A stretch of 64,000 nt of DNA from SCGC-AAA076-P13 sp905478035. GTDB taxonomy: Bacteria; Pseudomonadota; Gammaproteobacteria; Magnimaribacterales; D2472. The stretch covers positions 496,001 through 560,000 of the forward strand of contig OX044367.1 in NCBI GenBank assembly GCA_943846785.1, given 5' to 3'. Shown here piece by piece: positions 42,477 through 52,761 of this stretch. The notes beneath the pieces are model-generated. The model worked only from the letters and a program-made list of their open reading frames with translations. It made no database searches and had not been told where the DNA came from. Position numbers and translations under genes: made by a program. Position 1 is the first letter of the stretch. Every line of letters begins with the position of its first letter.

Positions 42477-44894
42477 TTGAAAACATTAAAAATATATATT
42501 CTAGGTCTTTTGCTATCATTTCAGCTTTATGCTTTTGATGATTTTTTAGTTAGTGATATTAGAATAATAGGACTACAAAGAGTATCCACAGGCAGTATAT
42601 TTAATGTTATTCCAATTAGTGTTGGTGACAATATAGACCAAAGAAAATCTTCTGATATCACACGATCACTTTTTGCAACTGAGCAGTTTGATGATATCCA
42701 AATAGCAAAAGATGGCAATACATTAATTATTGTTGTACAGGAAAGACCATCAATATCTGCCATAGATATTTCAGGTAACAAGGCTTTAAAAACTGAACAA
42801 TTGTTAGAAAGTCTAGATGGTGTAGGAATTAAAGAAGGTGAGGTTTACAAAAGATCTACACTTGAAAAAGTTAAGTCTGAACTAGTTCGTTCATATGCGT
42901 CAAATGGACGATATGGAGCAGCTGTTGATATAGAAGAAATTAAAAAACCAAGAAATAGATTAGAACTTAATATTGAAGTTGATGAAGGCAAAAGCGCAAC
43001 GATTGAAAGTATCAATATTATAGGTAATGAGCTTTTTTCAAATGAAGATTTATTAGAGGGTTTTGAGCTTTCTTCAGGGTCTTTCTTTTCTTTTTTATCA
43101 AATGATAATGCTTACTCTAGAGAAAAATTAAAAGGAGACATTGAAAGTTTAGAATCTTTTTATTTAAATAGAGGTTATCTAAAATTTTCGATAGAGTCAT
43201 CACAGATAAGTCTTTCAAAAGATAAGAAATCAATTTTTATAAATTTTAATATTTTTGAGGGAGAGCAATATACGATTAATGAAGTTGAAGTTGTTGGAGA
43301 TCTTCCTTTTGATGAGACAGTATATGAAGAAATAACTGATACTCTTAAAGATAAAATATATTCCCAAGCTCAAATAACTGGTATTGAAGAATTCTTTACA
43401 AATGTATTAGGTAATCAAGGTTATGCCTTTGCAGAGGTGAGTGGTAATCCTGAAATTGATGATGATTCACAGCAAGTAAAATTGATATTCCAAGTTGTAC
43501 CTGGAAAAAGAACTTACACAAGAAAAATTTTATTTACTGGTAACAACTTAACTCAAGACTATGTGATGCGAAGGGAAATGAGGCAATTTGAGGGAGCATG
43601 GTCTTCTGATAATAGTATCGAGGCTTCAAAAGTTCGGCTTGAAAGACTTGGGTATTTCAAAGAAGTTAATGTTGAGACTGTTCCTGTAGTAGGAACTGAT
43701 GATCAAATAGATGTAATTTTTAGTGTAGAAGAAGAAAATACTGGCTCTATTGGCGGAAATATTGGTTATAGTGATTTTGGTCTTATGTTAGGTTTTAATC
43801 TTCAAGAACAAAATTTCTTAGGAACTGGTAATACTGTTGCTATTGGGATAAATAAGAATGTTTATAGCGAGCAGTACAATCTTTCATTTCTTGATCCTTT
43901 TGCAACTAAAGATGGGGTTAGCTTAGGTTATAACGCGTATTTCAGAGAAACTGATTATGGCGAATACAATGTTGCTAATTACTTAACCAACTCAAATGGT
44001 ATTGGAATTCAATATGGTTGGCCTATATCAGATACTCAAAGGCTTAATCTAAGTCTTACTTACGACAAAACCGATATTAGTGTAGGAAGGCAGCCTGCAA
44101 GAGAAATTTGGGATTTTGTTAATGCTGAAGGAAATATATTTGAAACACTCAACCTTCAAACTCAATGGCAAAGAGTTACTTTAAACAGAGGGATGTACCC
44201 TACAGATGGAGCTTCTACTGCTATAAGTTTATCTGCAACAGTTCCTGGTAGCGATCTAAATTACTATAGAATTAATTTAAGACAAAAGTACTATCAACCT
44301 CTTGGTGGAGATTTTGTTTTTGGATTTAATGGAGAGATTGGTTATTTATCAACTTTTGGTGATACAAACGAAACTCCTTTCTTCCAAAATTTCTTTGCTG
44401 GTGGTCCAAGATCTTTAAGAGGATTTGAATCAAACACTTTAGGCCCTAGAAGTACTGAGGCCCCTTGTTATGAGTTCAATTATTCAGAAGGGACTTGTCC
44501 AAATCTAATTGATTCTGATGGGGATGATATTCCAGATAAGCCTTACTATAATCCATATGCCAACTCTTCATATAACAAAAGAGTATCAATTGGAGGGAAT
44601 GTTAAGGTTGAAGGAAGCTTGCAGCTAATATTTAGACTTCCATTTATTGAAGATCAAAGATCAATGAGATCTGCATTTTTCTTTGATTTTGGTAATGTGT
44701 TCTCAGATAACTGTAAGGAGTACCAATTTAATTGTTATAAACCTTCAATTGATGATTTAAGATACTCATATGGTGTTGGAATAACATTTGTTACTGGCTT
44801 TGGACCTATGAGTTTTGCAATATCAAAACCAACCAATGCAGGTCAGTATGAAGAGACAAAGGAATTCCAATTCACTGTAGGAAATGTATTCTAA
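42477..44894 (+). CDS. bamA: Outer-membrane assembly factor BamA
   Basis: 805 residues (E. coli 810), start TTG 42477 with AGGAAAG upstream. A signal peptide ends near LYA. Five POTRA domains (about 22-420) are followed by the Omp85 barrel. The lid-loop motif is LRGFESNTLGPRS. That loop also holds two cysteines and a calcium-site-like DSDGDDIPD at residues about 679-687. The barrel ends FQFTVGNVF. Folds outer-membrane proteins with BamE and others; skp follows. Confidence 0.97.
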   Translation: MKTLKIYILGLLLSFQLYAFDDFLVSDIRIIGLQRVSTGSIFNVIPISVGDNIDQRKSSDITRSLFATEQFDDIQIAKDGNTLIIVVQERPSISAIDISGNKALKTEQLLESLDGVGIKEGEVYKRSTLEKVKSELVRSYASNGRYGAAVDIEEIKKPRNRLELNIEVDEGKSATIESINIIGNELFSNEDLLEGFELSSGSFFSFLSNDNAYSREKLKGDIESLESFYLNRGYLKFSIESSQISLSKDKKSIFINFNIFEGEQYTINEVEVVGDLPFDETVYEEITDTLKDKIYSQAQITGIEEFFTNVLGNQGYAFAEVSGNPEIDDDSQQVKLIFQVVPGKRTYTRKILFTGNNLTQDYVMRREMRQFEGAWSSDNSIEASKVRLERLGYFKEVNVETVPVVGTDDQIDVIFSVEEENTGSIGGNIGYSDFGLMLGFNLQEQNFLGTGNTVAIGINKNVYSEQYNLSFLDPFATKDGVSLGYNAYFRETDYGEYNVANYLTNSNGIGIQYGWPISDTQRLNLSLTYDKTDISVGRQPAREIWDFVNAEGNIFETLNLQTQWQRVTLNRGMYPTDGASTAISLSATVPGSDLNYYRINLRQKYYQPLGGDFVFGFNGEIGYLSTFGDTNETPFFQNFFAGGPRSLRGFESNTLGPRSTEAPCYEFNYSEGTCPNLIDSDGDDIPDKPYYNPYANSSYNKRVSIGGNVKVEGSLQLIFRLPFIEDQRSMRSAFFFDFGNVFSDNCKEYQFNCYKPSIDDLRYSYGVGITFVTGFGPMSFAISKPTNAGQYEETKEFQFTVGNVF

Positions 44895-44930
44895 TTAATA
44901 TAAAATGGTCACACCAATTAAGGGGTTATT

Positions 44931-45467
44931 ATGAAAAACGTATTTAAATTTAATTTATTCTTAGTTCTGATTTTATCAGTACCTGTATTCGCTGTTGATG
45001 GAATGGCTGTAATAGATATGAGAACTGCCGTGCTATCAACTCAAGCTGCTGCAGATGCATTTAAAGCTCTAGAAGAAGACGCAGATTATGCCTCTAATCT
45101 TGAAGAAGCACAGTCTCTTCAAGCAGAAAGACAGAGTATTGCAGAAAATCTTCAAAAAGATTTAGAAACTTTATCTCAATCAGAGATTGCACAGATGCAA
45201 AAAGATATTCAAGATAAAGGCAAAGACCTAGAGTTTCTAGCAGGTAAAATCCAGCAAGCTCAAGAAGAAACTGCACAACAAATTTTTGCTGCAAATGGTC
45301 AGGCAATGCAGAAAATTATTGGTGAGCTAATTCAGGCAAAACAAATAAAAGTTCTTTTACAAAAAAATGACAACATTTTATTTAGTGACCCTGCTTTAGA
45401 TTTAACTGATGATGTTACATCTATGCTTGATGTTGCTGCATCAGAGGCCAATACTCAATCAGAGTAG
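44931..45467 (+). CDS. skp: Periplasmic chaperone Skp/OmpH
   Basis: 178 residues (E. coli 161). Signal peptide ends FAV-DG. The long charged helical tentacle region (residues 50-120) is rich in Glu/Gln/Lys. A beta-strand core begins GMAVIDMRTAVL and ends with KVLLQKNDNILFSDPALDLTDDV. Carries outer-membrane proteins across the periplasm. Its TAG overlaps the lpxD GTG. Confidence 0.94.
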   Translation: MKNVFKFNLFLVLILSVPVFAVDGMAVIDMRTAVLSTQAAADAFKALEEDADYASNLEEAQSLQAERQSIAENLQKDLETLSQSEIAQMQKDIQDKGKDLEFLAGKIQQAQEETAQQIFAANGQAMQKIIGELIQAKQIKVLLQKNDNILFSDPALDLTDDVTSMLDVAASEANTQSE

Positions 45468-46402
45468 TGTCTGAAGAGAAGAATTTTACACTAGCTGATC
45501 TAGCAGAATATACAAATTCTAAGGTTATTGGCAACGGTGATGCCGTTGTCAGTAATCTAGCATCTATAAAGAATGCTAATTCAAAATCAATAACCTTTCT
45601 TTCTAATCCAAAATATTCAAACTTCTTAGAAACAACAAGCGCCATAGCAGTAGTTGTTCACGAAAGTATTGTCATTAAAGAAGGAATGAATTATCTACAA
45701 TCTGACGACCCATATGCTGTATTTGCAAAACTTTCATCAATTTTTAAGAAACAAGATCCTGATAAAGATTTACCACTTATTCACCCATCAGCTGTGATTT
45801 CTCCATCTTCAAATATTGGAAAAAATGTTACCTTAGGTGCAAATGTTGTTATTGGACATGATTGTATAATTGAAGACAATGTAATTATTAAATCAAATGT
45901 ATCTCTTGTTCAAGATGTTCATATTGGAGAAAACTCAATAATTCACAGTAACTCTATTCTGGGGTCTGATGGTTTTGGATATGCTCCTTCTAAAGCTGGA
46001 TATATCAAAATAGAGCAATTGGGAAAATTAATTATTGGGTCTAATGTAGAGATAGGAGCAGGCTGTTCTATTGATAGGGGTGCATTGGATAATACGGAAA
46101 TTCATGACGGAGTAAAGCTGGATAATCAAGTTCATATTGCTCATAACGTAATTATTGGAAAAGATTCAGCTATAGCTGCCTGCTGTGCTATTGCAGGCTC
46201 TTCAGTAATAGGTAAAAACTTCCAAATGGGAGGTCTTTCAGGCGTACTAGGTCATTTATCTATATGTGATGATGTGATAATTGGAGCTCATACGCTTATA
46301 ACTAAAAATATTAAGAAACCTGGAAACTATATAGGTATAATGCCCGCTCAAAATCAAAAAGATTGGGCTAAATCATCAATCTTTATTAAAAATAGAGGTT
46401 AA
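45467..46402 (+). CDS. lpxD: UDP-3-O-(3-hydroxyacyl)glucosamine N-acyltransferase
   Basis: 311 residues (E. coli 341), GTG start overlapping the skp stop. The N-terminal uridine-binding domain (NFTLADLAEYTNSKVIG) is followed by hexapeptide repeats of a left-handed beta helix. The catalytic His is in NQVHIAHNVIIG near residue 222. The C-terminal helical extension is shorter than in E. coli. Third step of lipid A synthesis. Confidence 0.96.
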   Translation: MSEEKNFTLADLAEYTNSKVIGNGDAVVSNLASIKNANSKSITFLSNPKYSNFLETTSAIAVVVHESIVIKEGMNYLQSDDPYAVFAKLSSIFKKQDPDKDLPLIHPSAVISPSSNIGKNVTLGANVVIGHDCIIEDNVIIKSNVSLVQDVHIGENSIIHSNSILGSDGFGYAPSKAGYIKIEQLGKLIIGSNVEIGAGCSIDRGALDNTEIHDGVKLDNQVHIAHNVIIGKDSAIAACCAIAGSSVIGKNFQMGGLSGVLGHLSICDDVIIGAHTLITKNIKKPGNYIGIMPAQNQKDWAKSSIFIKNRG

Positions 46403-46407
46403 TTAAT

Positions 46408-46848
46408 ATGAATAATTTTTATGATGAGATATCCACTTTTCTTCCGCATAGAGAACCCTTCTTGTTTATTGATGAAATCAAAAGTATTGACCTGGGTAAG
46501 TCTATCCATTGTGTAAAACATAACTCACCTGAGGAAGATTATTTTAGAGGTCATTTCCCAGATAACCCAATTATGCCAGGTGTGATAATACTTGAAGCAT
46601 TAGCTCAAGCTTCAGGAATTCTAGGCTTCAAAACCATGGAAAAAAATCCAGAGAATGGATCTTTATATGTTTTTGCTGGTATAGATAAAGCAAGATTTAG
46701 AAAAAGGGTAGGGCCTGATGATTCGATCGATCTGTTTAGTTCAGTTGTGAATGAAAAGAAAGGTATTTGGAAATTTGATACTAGAGCTGAAGTTAATGGT
46801 GAATTAGCATGCTCTGCAACAATCATGTGCGCAGATAGGAAGGCTTAA
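46408..46848 (+). CDS. fabZ: 3-hydroxyacyl-ACP dehydratase FabZ
   Basis: 146 residues (E. coli 151). LPHREPFLFIDEI near the N-terminus and GHFPDNPIMPGVIILEALAQASG with the catalytic His and Glu. General dehydratase of fatty-acid elongation; its position among lpx genes balances acyl supply with lipid A. TAATG overlap with lpxA. Confidence 0.97.
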   Translation: MNNFYDEISTFLPHREPFLFIDEIKSIDLGKSIHCVKHNSPEEDYFRGHFPDNPIMPGVIILEALAQASGILGFKTMEKNPENGSLYVFAGIDKARFRKRVGPDDSIDLFSSVVNEKKGIWKFDTRAEVNGELACSATIMCADRKA

Positions 46849-47627
46849 TGACTATTCACACTTCTGCAATAATAAGCCCAACTGCAAAAATTGATTCTTC
46901 TGTAGAAATTGGTCCTTTCTGTATTATTGGTGATGATGTTGAAATCGATAGCGGTTCGTCTATTCTCAGTCATTGTGTTATCAAAGGCCCTACTAAAATA
47001 GGAAAAAATAATACGATATATCAGTTTTCATCTATTGGTGAAGATACTCCAGATAAAAAATATCAAGGTGAAAAAACTGAACTTGTTATTGGTGATAACA
47101 ATATTTTTAGAGAAGGAGTAACCGTCCATAGGGGAACTATCCAAGATAAAGGAATCACAACTATTGGAAATGATAATCTATTCATGGCTTATACGCATAT
47201 TGCGCATGATTGCTCGGTAGGTAATAGTAATGTTTTTGCAAATAATGCAGGTATTGCTGGGCATGTAACAGTTGGTAATTTTGTTACCATAGGTGGCTAC
47301 TCTGCTGTTCATCAGTTTTGTATGCTTGGTGATTATTCTTTTGTGGGTATGAACTCATCTATAACTATGGATATCCCGGCGTATGTGAAGGTAGCTTCAA
47401 ACCCTGCTAGAGTAATAGGTTTAAATACCGTTGGCATGTCAAGAAATAATATTTCTTCAGAATCTATAAGTCTTATTAAAAAAGCCTATAAGCTAATTTA
47501 TAAAAAGGGCTACAGACTAGATGATGCGATAAATAAAATAGATCTCTTGTTCATTGAAAATAATGATGAGTTGTTAAACTTATTTATTGAATCAATAAAA
47601 TCCTCAACTAGAGGCATCTTAAGGTAA
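46848..47627 (+). CDS. lpxA: UDP-N-acetylglucosamine acyltransferase
   Basis: 259 residues (E. coli 262). Left-handed beta helix with the catalytic His in YTHIAHDCSVGN near residue 121 and GIAGHVTVGNFVTIGG. The C-terminal helices complete the trimer. First committed step of lipid A synthesis. It directly abuts lpxB. Confidence 0.98.
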   Translation: MTIHTSAIISPTAKIDSSVEIGPFCIIGDDVEIDSGSSILSHCVIKGPTKIGKNNTIYQFSSIGEDTPDKKYQGEKTELVIGDNNIFREGVTVHRGTIQDKGITTIGNDNLFMAYTHIAHDCSVGNSNVFANNAGIAGHVTVGNFVTIGGYSAVHQFCMLGDYSFVGMNSSITMDIPAYVKVASNPARVIGLNTVGMSRNNISSESISLIKKAYKLIYKKGYRLDDAINKIDLLFIENNDELLNLFIESIKSSTRGILR

Positions 47628-48743
47628 GTGCAGTCTAAGAAAACTCTTAGGGTTGGCATAGTAGTTGGTGAACACTCAGGAGATTTACTAGGTTCCGAAC
47701 TAATAAAAGCAATAAAAACTCATAATGATGTTGAGCTTTATGGTATTGGCGGACCAAAATTATCTGAGTTAGGCCTTAAATCTGAGTTTGATTTTAAAAA
47801 AATTAATGTAATGGGCTTGATTGAGCCTATTAAAAATTACAAAGAATTGAGCAAGCTTAGAAAGAGCTTAATTAATTTATTTAAATCAAAACAAGTTGAT
47901 TATTTTATAGGTGTTGATTCTCCTGATTTCAATATAGCAATACATAGAAGCTTAAAGAATTATGGTATTACAAAGAACATACAGTTGGTAAGCCCCTCTG
48001 TATGGGTTTGGAGACAGGGCAGACTTAAACATATTAGGAAGTTCATAGACTTAACGATTTGTTTATTTAATTTTGAGCATGATTTTTATCAAAAAGAAAA
48101 ATTGCAAAGCATTCATCTAGGTCATCCCTTTGCAAACCTAAAAAAAGAAGACAAAGATTTTATAATCGATAAGTACCAATTAAATCCAAATAAAAATTTT
48201 ATATCTGTCTTACCAGGAAGCAGAAAATCTGAAATCAATAATTTACTTCCAACATATATAGAGTTTATTAAAGAGCATCATTCTAAGTATAGTAATTATG
48301 AATATCTTATTCCTGCTGTAGATGATTTGTCTTTGCATGAAATTAATAGTTATATTTCAGAATCATTGCCAGTCCATGTTCACAAAAATAGTTCAAATGA
48401 TTTTTTATCAATATCCGATTACTCTATAGTCACATCAGGAACTGCCACCCTAGAAGCAGCAGTACTGGGTTGTAATCCAATTATTTGCTATAAAACAAAT
48501 TATTTGAATTATGCAATCATCTCAAGAATGCTAAAAATTGAAAATGTAGGTCTCCCAAATTTATTATTGGGCTCAAGGGTTTTTCCAGAATTAATACAAT
48601 CAGACTGTAATGTTCAAAACTTAATGGATGAAGCCAAAAAAATGCAAGAGAATAATTTTCAGGATAAACAAGCACATCAATTAAAAAATCATCTTCAGGG
48701 AGAGGGTTTTGAAGAAACAGCTAAAAAAATTAAATCACTTTGA
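47628..48743 (+). CDS. lpxB: Lipid-A-disaccharide synthase
   Basis: 371 residues (E. coli 382), GTG start immediately after lpxA. GT19 family: GIVVGEHSGDLLGSELI, GVDSPDFNIAIHRSL, SPSVWVWRQGR, SVLPGSRKSEI and SGTATLEAAVLG. Peripheral inner-membrane glycosyltransferase. The stop overlaps the rnhB TTG start. Confidence 0.97.
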   Translation: MQSKKTLRVGIVVGEHSGDLLGSELIKAIKTHNDVELYGIGGPKLSELGLKSEFDFKKINVMGLIEPIKNYKELSKLRKSLINLFKSKQVDYFIGVDSPDFNIAIHRSLKNYGITKNIQLVSPSVWVWRQGRLKHIRKFIDLTICLFNFEHDFYQKEKLQSIHLGHPFANLKKEDKDFIIDKYQLNPNKNFISVLPGSRKSEINNLLPTYIEFIKEHHSKYSNYEYLIPAVDDLSLHEINSYISESLPVHVHKNSSNDFLSISDYSIVTSGTATLEAAVLGCNPIICYKTNYLNYAIISRMLKIENVGLPNLLLGSRVFPELIQSDCNVQNLMDEAKKMQENNFQDKQAHQLKNHLQGEGFEETAKKIKSL

Positions 48744-49285
48744 TTGAATTAGTTGCAGGAGTTGATGAAGTTGGAAGGGGCTCCTTGGCAGGACCAGTCA
48801 TTGCTTCAGCTGTTATTCTTAAACAAGAAATCTTTGGTCTTAATGACTCAAAAAAGCTCTCTAAAAAAAAGAGAGAGATATTAAATCAAGAAATTATTAC
48901 AAATTCATATTTTTCATATGGCTCTGCTTCTGTTGAGGAAATAGATGATATTAATATTCTTCAGGCCTCATTATTAGCAATGAAAAGAGCTATACTTAAT
49001 CTGCCTATCAAGCCCCATAGAGTTCTTGTTGATGGAGCACAAAAACCTGATATTGATATATCGGTAGAGGCTATTGTTGGTGGAGATTCATTGATTGCAG
49101 AAATAAGCGCTGCATCAATAATTGCTAAAGTTTATAGAGATGACCTAATGATGAAACAAGATATTATTTATCCAAATTATGGTTTTAGACAACATAAAGG
49201 TTACGGAACCAAGATGCACATAGAAAATATTAGATCATATGGCAATTGCCCAATTCATAGAAAAACATTTAAGGGCACTTCTTGA
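48740..49285 (+). CDS. rnhB: Ribonuclease HII
   Basis: 181 residues (E. coli 198). Active site: GVDEVGRGSLAGPV near residue 8 (Asp, Glu), VLVDGAQKPD, and SIIAKVYRDDLM. Removes ribonucleotides from DNA-RNA hybrids. TTG start in a TTGA overlap with lpxB. lpxB-rnhB-dnaE is the common gammaproteobacterial order. Confidence 0.97.
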   Translation: MIELVAGVDEVGRGSLAGPVIASAVILKQEIFGLNDSKKLSKKKREILNQEIITNSYFSYGSASVEEIDDINILQASLLAMKRAILNLPIKPHRVLVDGAQKPDIDISVEAIVGGDSLIAEISAASIIAKVYRDDLMMKQDIIYPNYGFRQHKGYGTKMHIENIRSYGNCPIHRKTFKGTS

Positions 49286-52200
49286 CTATGAAAAACTCAT
49301 TTTCACATTTGAGGGTTTCTTCAGAATTTAGCATAACTCAAGGGCTTTTAACGATAAATCAAATTGTAGATAGTGCGGTTAAACATAACATTCCTTCTGT
49401 AGCCTTAACTGACAAGTCAAATATGTTTGGCCTAGTTAAATTTTTTAATAAATGTGAAGCGGCTGGTATTAAGCCAATGTCAGGCTCATCAATTAGAGTA
49501 GTTTTTGATGAAGATGATCAGTCACATGAGTTGTTATGTTTGGCTAAAACAAACAAAGGTCATAAAAATCTTATGAGAATAATATCTTCGGCTCATAACA
49601 ATTATAACTTTCAAACTCCAATTATAAATTTTGATAATCTTGCAAATTTAAAAGATGATATTGTTGTTATCTCTGGTGGAAAAGATAGTCATATATACAA
49701 TCTTATAAAAAGAAATAGAGTTGATGATGCAGAAAATCGTATTGATCAATTTTTGAAAACTTTTGGAGATGATTTTGTTTTAGAGGTACAGAGAACAAAT
49801 AGACCAGATGAGAATGAATATTTTTCAAATATTTTGCCTTTATCATCCAAAAAAGGTATTCCGTTGATAGCGACAAATGATGTTTTATTTGCACATGAAC
49901 AAGATTTTGATATTCATGAAACAAAAGTATGTATAAATACTGGTAAAACTCTAAACGATCCTAATAGAGAAAAACTTTTTTCAAAAGAACAATATTTTAA
50001 ATCATCAGATGCAATGAAAGACCTATTCGATGGCTTTGATGAGCTTATTACGAACACTATTGAAATATCTAAGAAATGCAATGTATCTATCCATACAAAA
50101 AATTATTTTTTACCGGAATATCCAGTACCGAAAGAGCATAACTTTGATTCTTTCCTAGTCGATTTATCCAACAAACGAATAAATAAATATATTAATGAAT
50201 TTGATGATGATAAGAAAAATTTATATTTAGAAAGGCTGCGTTATGAATTAGATCAAATTAAAACAATGGGTTTTTCTAGTTATTTTTTAATAGTTTATGA
50301 TTTTATTCAATGGTCTAAAGATAATGATGTTCCTGTAGGTCCCGGTCGAGGCTCTGGAGCTGGGTCTTTGGTTGCATTCGCGTTAGGCATTACTACTCTT
50401 GACCCCTTGGAGCATGGTCTTCTTTTTGAAAGATTTTTGAATCCTGAAAGAATATCAATGCCTGATTTTGATATTGATTTTTGTATGGAGAAAAGAGATA
50501 AAGTTATTGAGTATGTTAGCAACAAATATGGATCAGATGCTGTTTCACAGATAGCTACTTTTGGTACCATGGCAGCAAGAGCAGTTGTAAGAGACGTTGC
50601 AAGGGCTCTTGGAAAACCATATGCGGTAGGAGATAGAATCTCAAAAATGATTCCATTTGCGCCCGGAATGACCCTAGATAGAGCTAAAGAAGAGCAACCA
50701 ATATTTGCACAAGCTTCAAAAAATGATCCTGAAGTTAAAGAAATTGTTGACCTTGCCTACAAACTTGAGGGTATAGCTAGAAATGTTGGTAAACATGCAG
50801 GTGGTGTAGTTATTGCTCCTGGAAGTATCTCAGATTTTTGTCCAATTTATAATGACAGGCAATCCTCATCAGTAATGACTCAGTATGATAAAGATGATGT
50901 AGAAAAAATTGGACTTGTAAAATTCGATTTTCTTGGTTTAAGGACATTAACAGTAATTGACAGAGCAGTTAAGTCAATAAATGCTTCAAAGGAAGATGGC
51001 AAGCTATTAGACATAGAACAAATACCTCTTAATGATTCAAAAGTTTTTGAATTACTATCCTCAGGAAAAACAATGGCCGTCTTCCAGTTAGAGTCCACAG
51101 GCATGAGAGCGCTTATAAAGAGCTTGAAGCCAACAAAATTTGAAGAAATTACTGCATTACTAGCTCTGTATAGGCCCGGCCCACTTAATTCAGGAATGCA
51201 TACAACTTTTGTAGATAGAAAGCATGGTAAAAGCCCTGTTGTATACCCACATGAGTTGCTTGAGCCAGTTCTGTCTGAGACTTATGGTGTAATTGTCTAT
51301 CAGGAACAGGTTATGGAAGCTGCAAGGGTATTGGCTGGATATTCCATGGGTGAAGCGGATATCTTGAGACGTGTGATGGGTAAAAAGAAAATTGAGGAGA
51401 TGGAAGAGCAAAGAGAGATTTTTGTAAAGGGGTGTGAAGAGAAGGATATTTCTAGAAAAAAAGCTGAAAAAATATTTGAATTAATAGAGCAATTCGCTGA
51501 ATATGGATTTAATAAATCTCATTCAGCTGCTTATGCAGTTATCTCTTATCAGACTGCTTACTTAAAGACATATTATCCTGAACATTTTATGGCAGCTGTA
51601 TTATCAACAGAATTAGGCAATACAGATAAGATCCATGCTTTAATTCAAGAATGCAAAAGAATGGGGATTAATGTCCTTAATCCAAATATTTTGTCCAGTA
51701 ACAAAAGGTTTCTAGTTAATAATAACTTAGATATTGAATATGGTTTAGGAGCTATCAAAGGTGTCGCAGATCAATTTATAAAACATGTATGTCAAAAAAG
51801 AAATGTAAACAGTTTTAAGGATTTATGGGATTTTTCTAATAAGGTTGATATTAAGCTTGGAGGTAAAAAATCCCTAGAAGCTTTATCACAATCCGGCGCA
51901 TTTGATAGTATTGCACCTTCAAGAACAGTCGCAATTGCAAGTGTTGAGGATATGCTAAAGGGTAGTTCTAATGGTTTATCTTCAGATATCGCTCAAAGTG
52001 GTGATTTATTTGCAAACATTGATCTTGAATTTGATCCATATGATAAATACAAAAAAACTCAAGATATTCCATTAAGCGAACTACTGGCTCTTGAAAAAAA
52101 ATCACTAGGCTATTATTTGTCAGGCCATCCGGTTGAGGCAATTGAAAATTCAATACAAAAAATAAGGTCAAAAAAGATTTCAGATCTTACTCAAGATACC

Positions 52201-52728
52201 AAGAAAGCATCATTAGTTTGTTTAATTAATAGTGTAAGGCAAATTAAAGATAAAAAAGGAAAACCATTAACTTTCATAAATTTTGATGATGGTTCAGGTG
52301 TAATGGATGGTATTGTTGCAGGCGAGACTCTAGAAGATTGTCATAATATTTTAAAAGAAGGTCAAATATTGGTTCTTAAAGGGGCTGTAGAGATTGATGA
52401 CTTTAGATCTAAGGATCTTGGTGATGCAATGTATAGAATGAGGGTAAGAGAAGTACATTCCATAGACTCTGAATTACATAAGAAAATCCAAAAAATTGTT
52501 GTAGATATAGAAAAATCTGATTTGTCTTCTCTAGATATCTTTTCAGAAAAACTTGATGAGATAGATAGTAGTTTTTGGTCAAATGGATCATGCCAGCTTC
52601 ACATTAAGGTTTTAACAGATCAATCTGAGGCTATAATTGATATAGGTGATAATTACAGATTTGAACCATCATTAGAAAATTTAAGTTTCTTAAAAGAACT
52701 ATTTGGAAGTGAAGCTTTAGAGATATAA
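49282..52728 (+). CDS. dnaE: DNA polymerase III alpha subunit
   Basis: 1148 residues (E. coli 1160). The start is probably TTG 49282 (TTGA overlap with rnhB, AAGGG 6 nt upstream); ATG 49288 is the alternative. Order: PHP domain (HLRVSSEFSITQG), polymerase palm with catalytic aspartates in MPDFDIDFCMEKRD near residue 395, GKHAGGVVIAPG, the beta-clamp and HhH regions, and a C-terminal OB fold. Replicative polymerase. Confidence 0.98.
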   Translation: MTMKNSFSHLRVSSEFSITQGLLTINQIVDSAVKHNIPSVALTDKSNMFGLVKFFNKCEAAGIKPMSGSSIRVVFDEDDQSHELLCLAKTNKGHKNLMRIISSAHNNYNFQTPIINFDNLANLKDDIVVISGGKDSHIYNLIKRNRVDDAENRIDQFLKTFGDDFVLEVQRTNRPDENEYFSNILPLSSKKGIPLIATNDVLFAHEQDFDIHETKVCINTGKTLNDPNREKLFSKEQYFKSSDAMKDLFDGFDELITNTIEISKKCNVSIHTKNYFLPEYPVPKEHNFDSFLVDLSNKRINKYINEFDDDKKNLYLERLRYELDQIKTMGFSSYFLIVYDFIQWSKDNDVPVGPGRGSGAGSLVAFALGITTLDPLEHGLLFERFLNPERISMPDFDIDFCMEKRDKVIEYVSNKYGSDAVSQIATFGTMAARAVVRDVARALGKPYAVGDRISKMIPFAPGMTLDRAKEEQPIFAQASKNDPEVKEIVDLAYKLEGIARNVGKHAGGVVIAPGSISDFCPIYNDRQSSSVMTQYDKDDVEKIGLVKFDFLGLRTLTVIDRAVKSINASKEDGKLLDIEQIPLNDSKVFELLSSGKTMAVFQLESTGMRALIKSLKPTKFEEITALLALYRPGPLNSGMHTTFVDRKHGKSPVVYPHELLEPVLSETYGVIVYQEQVMEAARVLAGYSMGEADILRRVMGKKKIEEMEEQREIFVKGCEEKDISRKKAEKIFELIEQFAEYGFNKSHSAAYAVISYQTAYLKTYYPEHFMAAVLSTELGNTDKIHALIQECKRMGINVLNPNILSSNKRFLVNNNLDIEYGLGAIKGVADQFIKHVCQKRNVNSFKDLWDFSNKVDIKLGGKKSLEALSQSGAFDSIAPSRTVAIASVEDMLKGSSNGLSSDIAQSGDLFANIDLEFDPYDKYKKTQDIPLSELLALEKKSLGYYLSGHPVEAIENSIQKIRSKKISDLTQDTKKASLVCLINSVRQIKDKKGKPLTFINFDDGSGVMDGIVAGETLEDCHNILKEGQILVLKGAVEIDDFRSKDLGDAMYRMRVREVHSIDSELHKKIQKIVVDIEKSDLSSLDIFSEKLDEIDSSFWSNGSCQLHIKVLTDQSEAIIDIGDNYRFEPSLENLSFLKELFGSEALEI

Positions 52729-52761
52729 TTAGATATCTAAAATAAATTAGCTAAAATTTTT

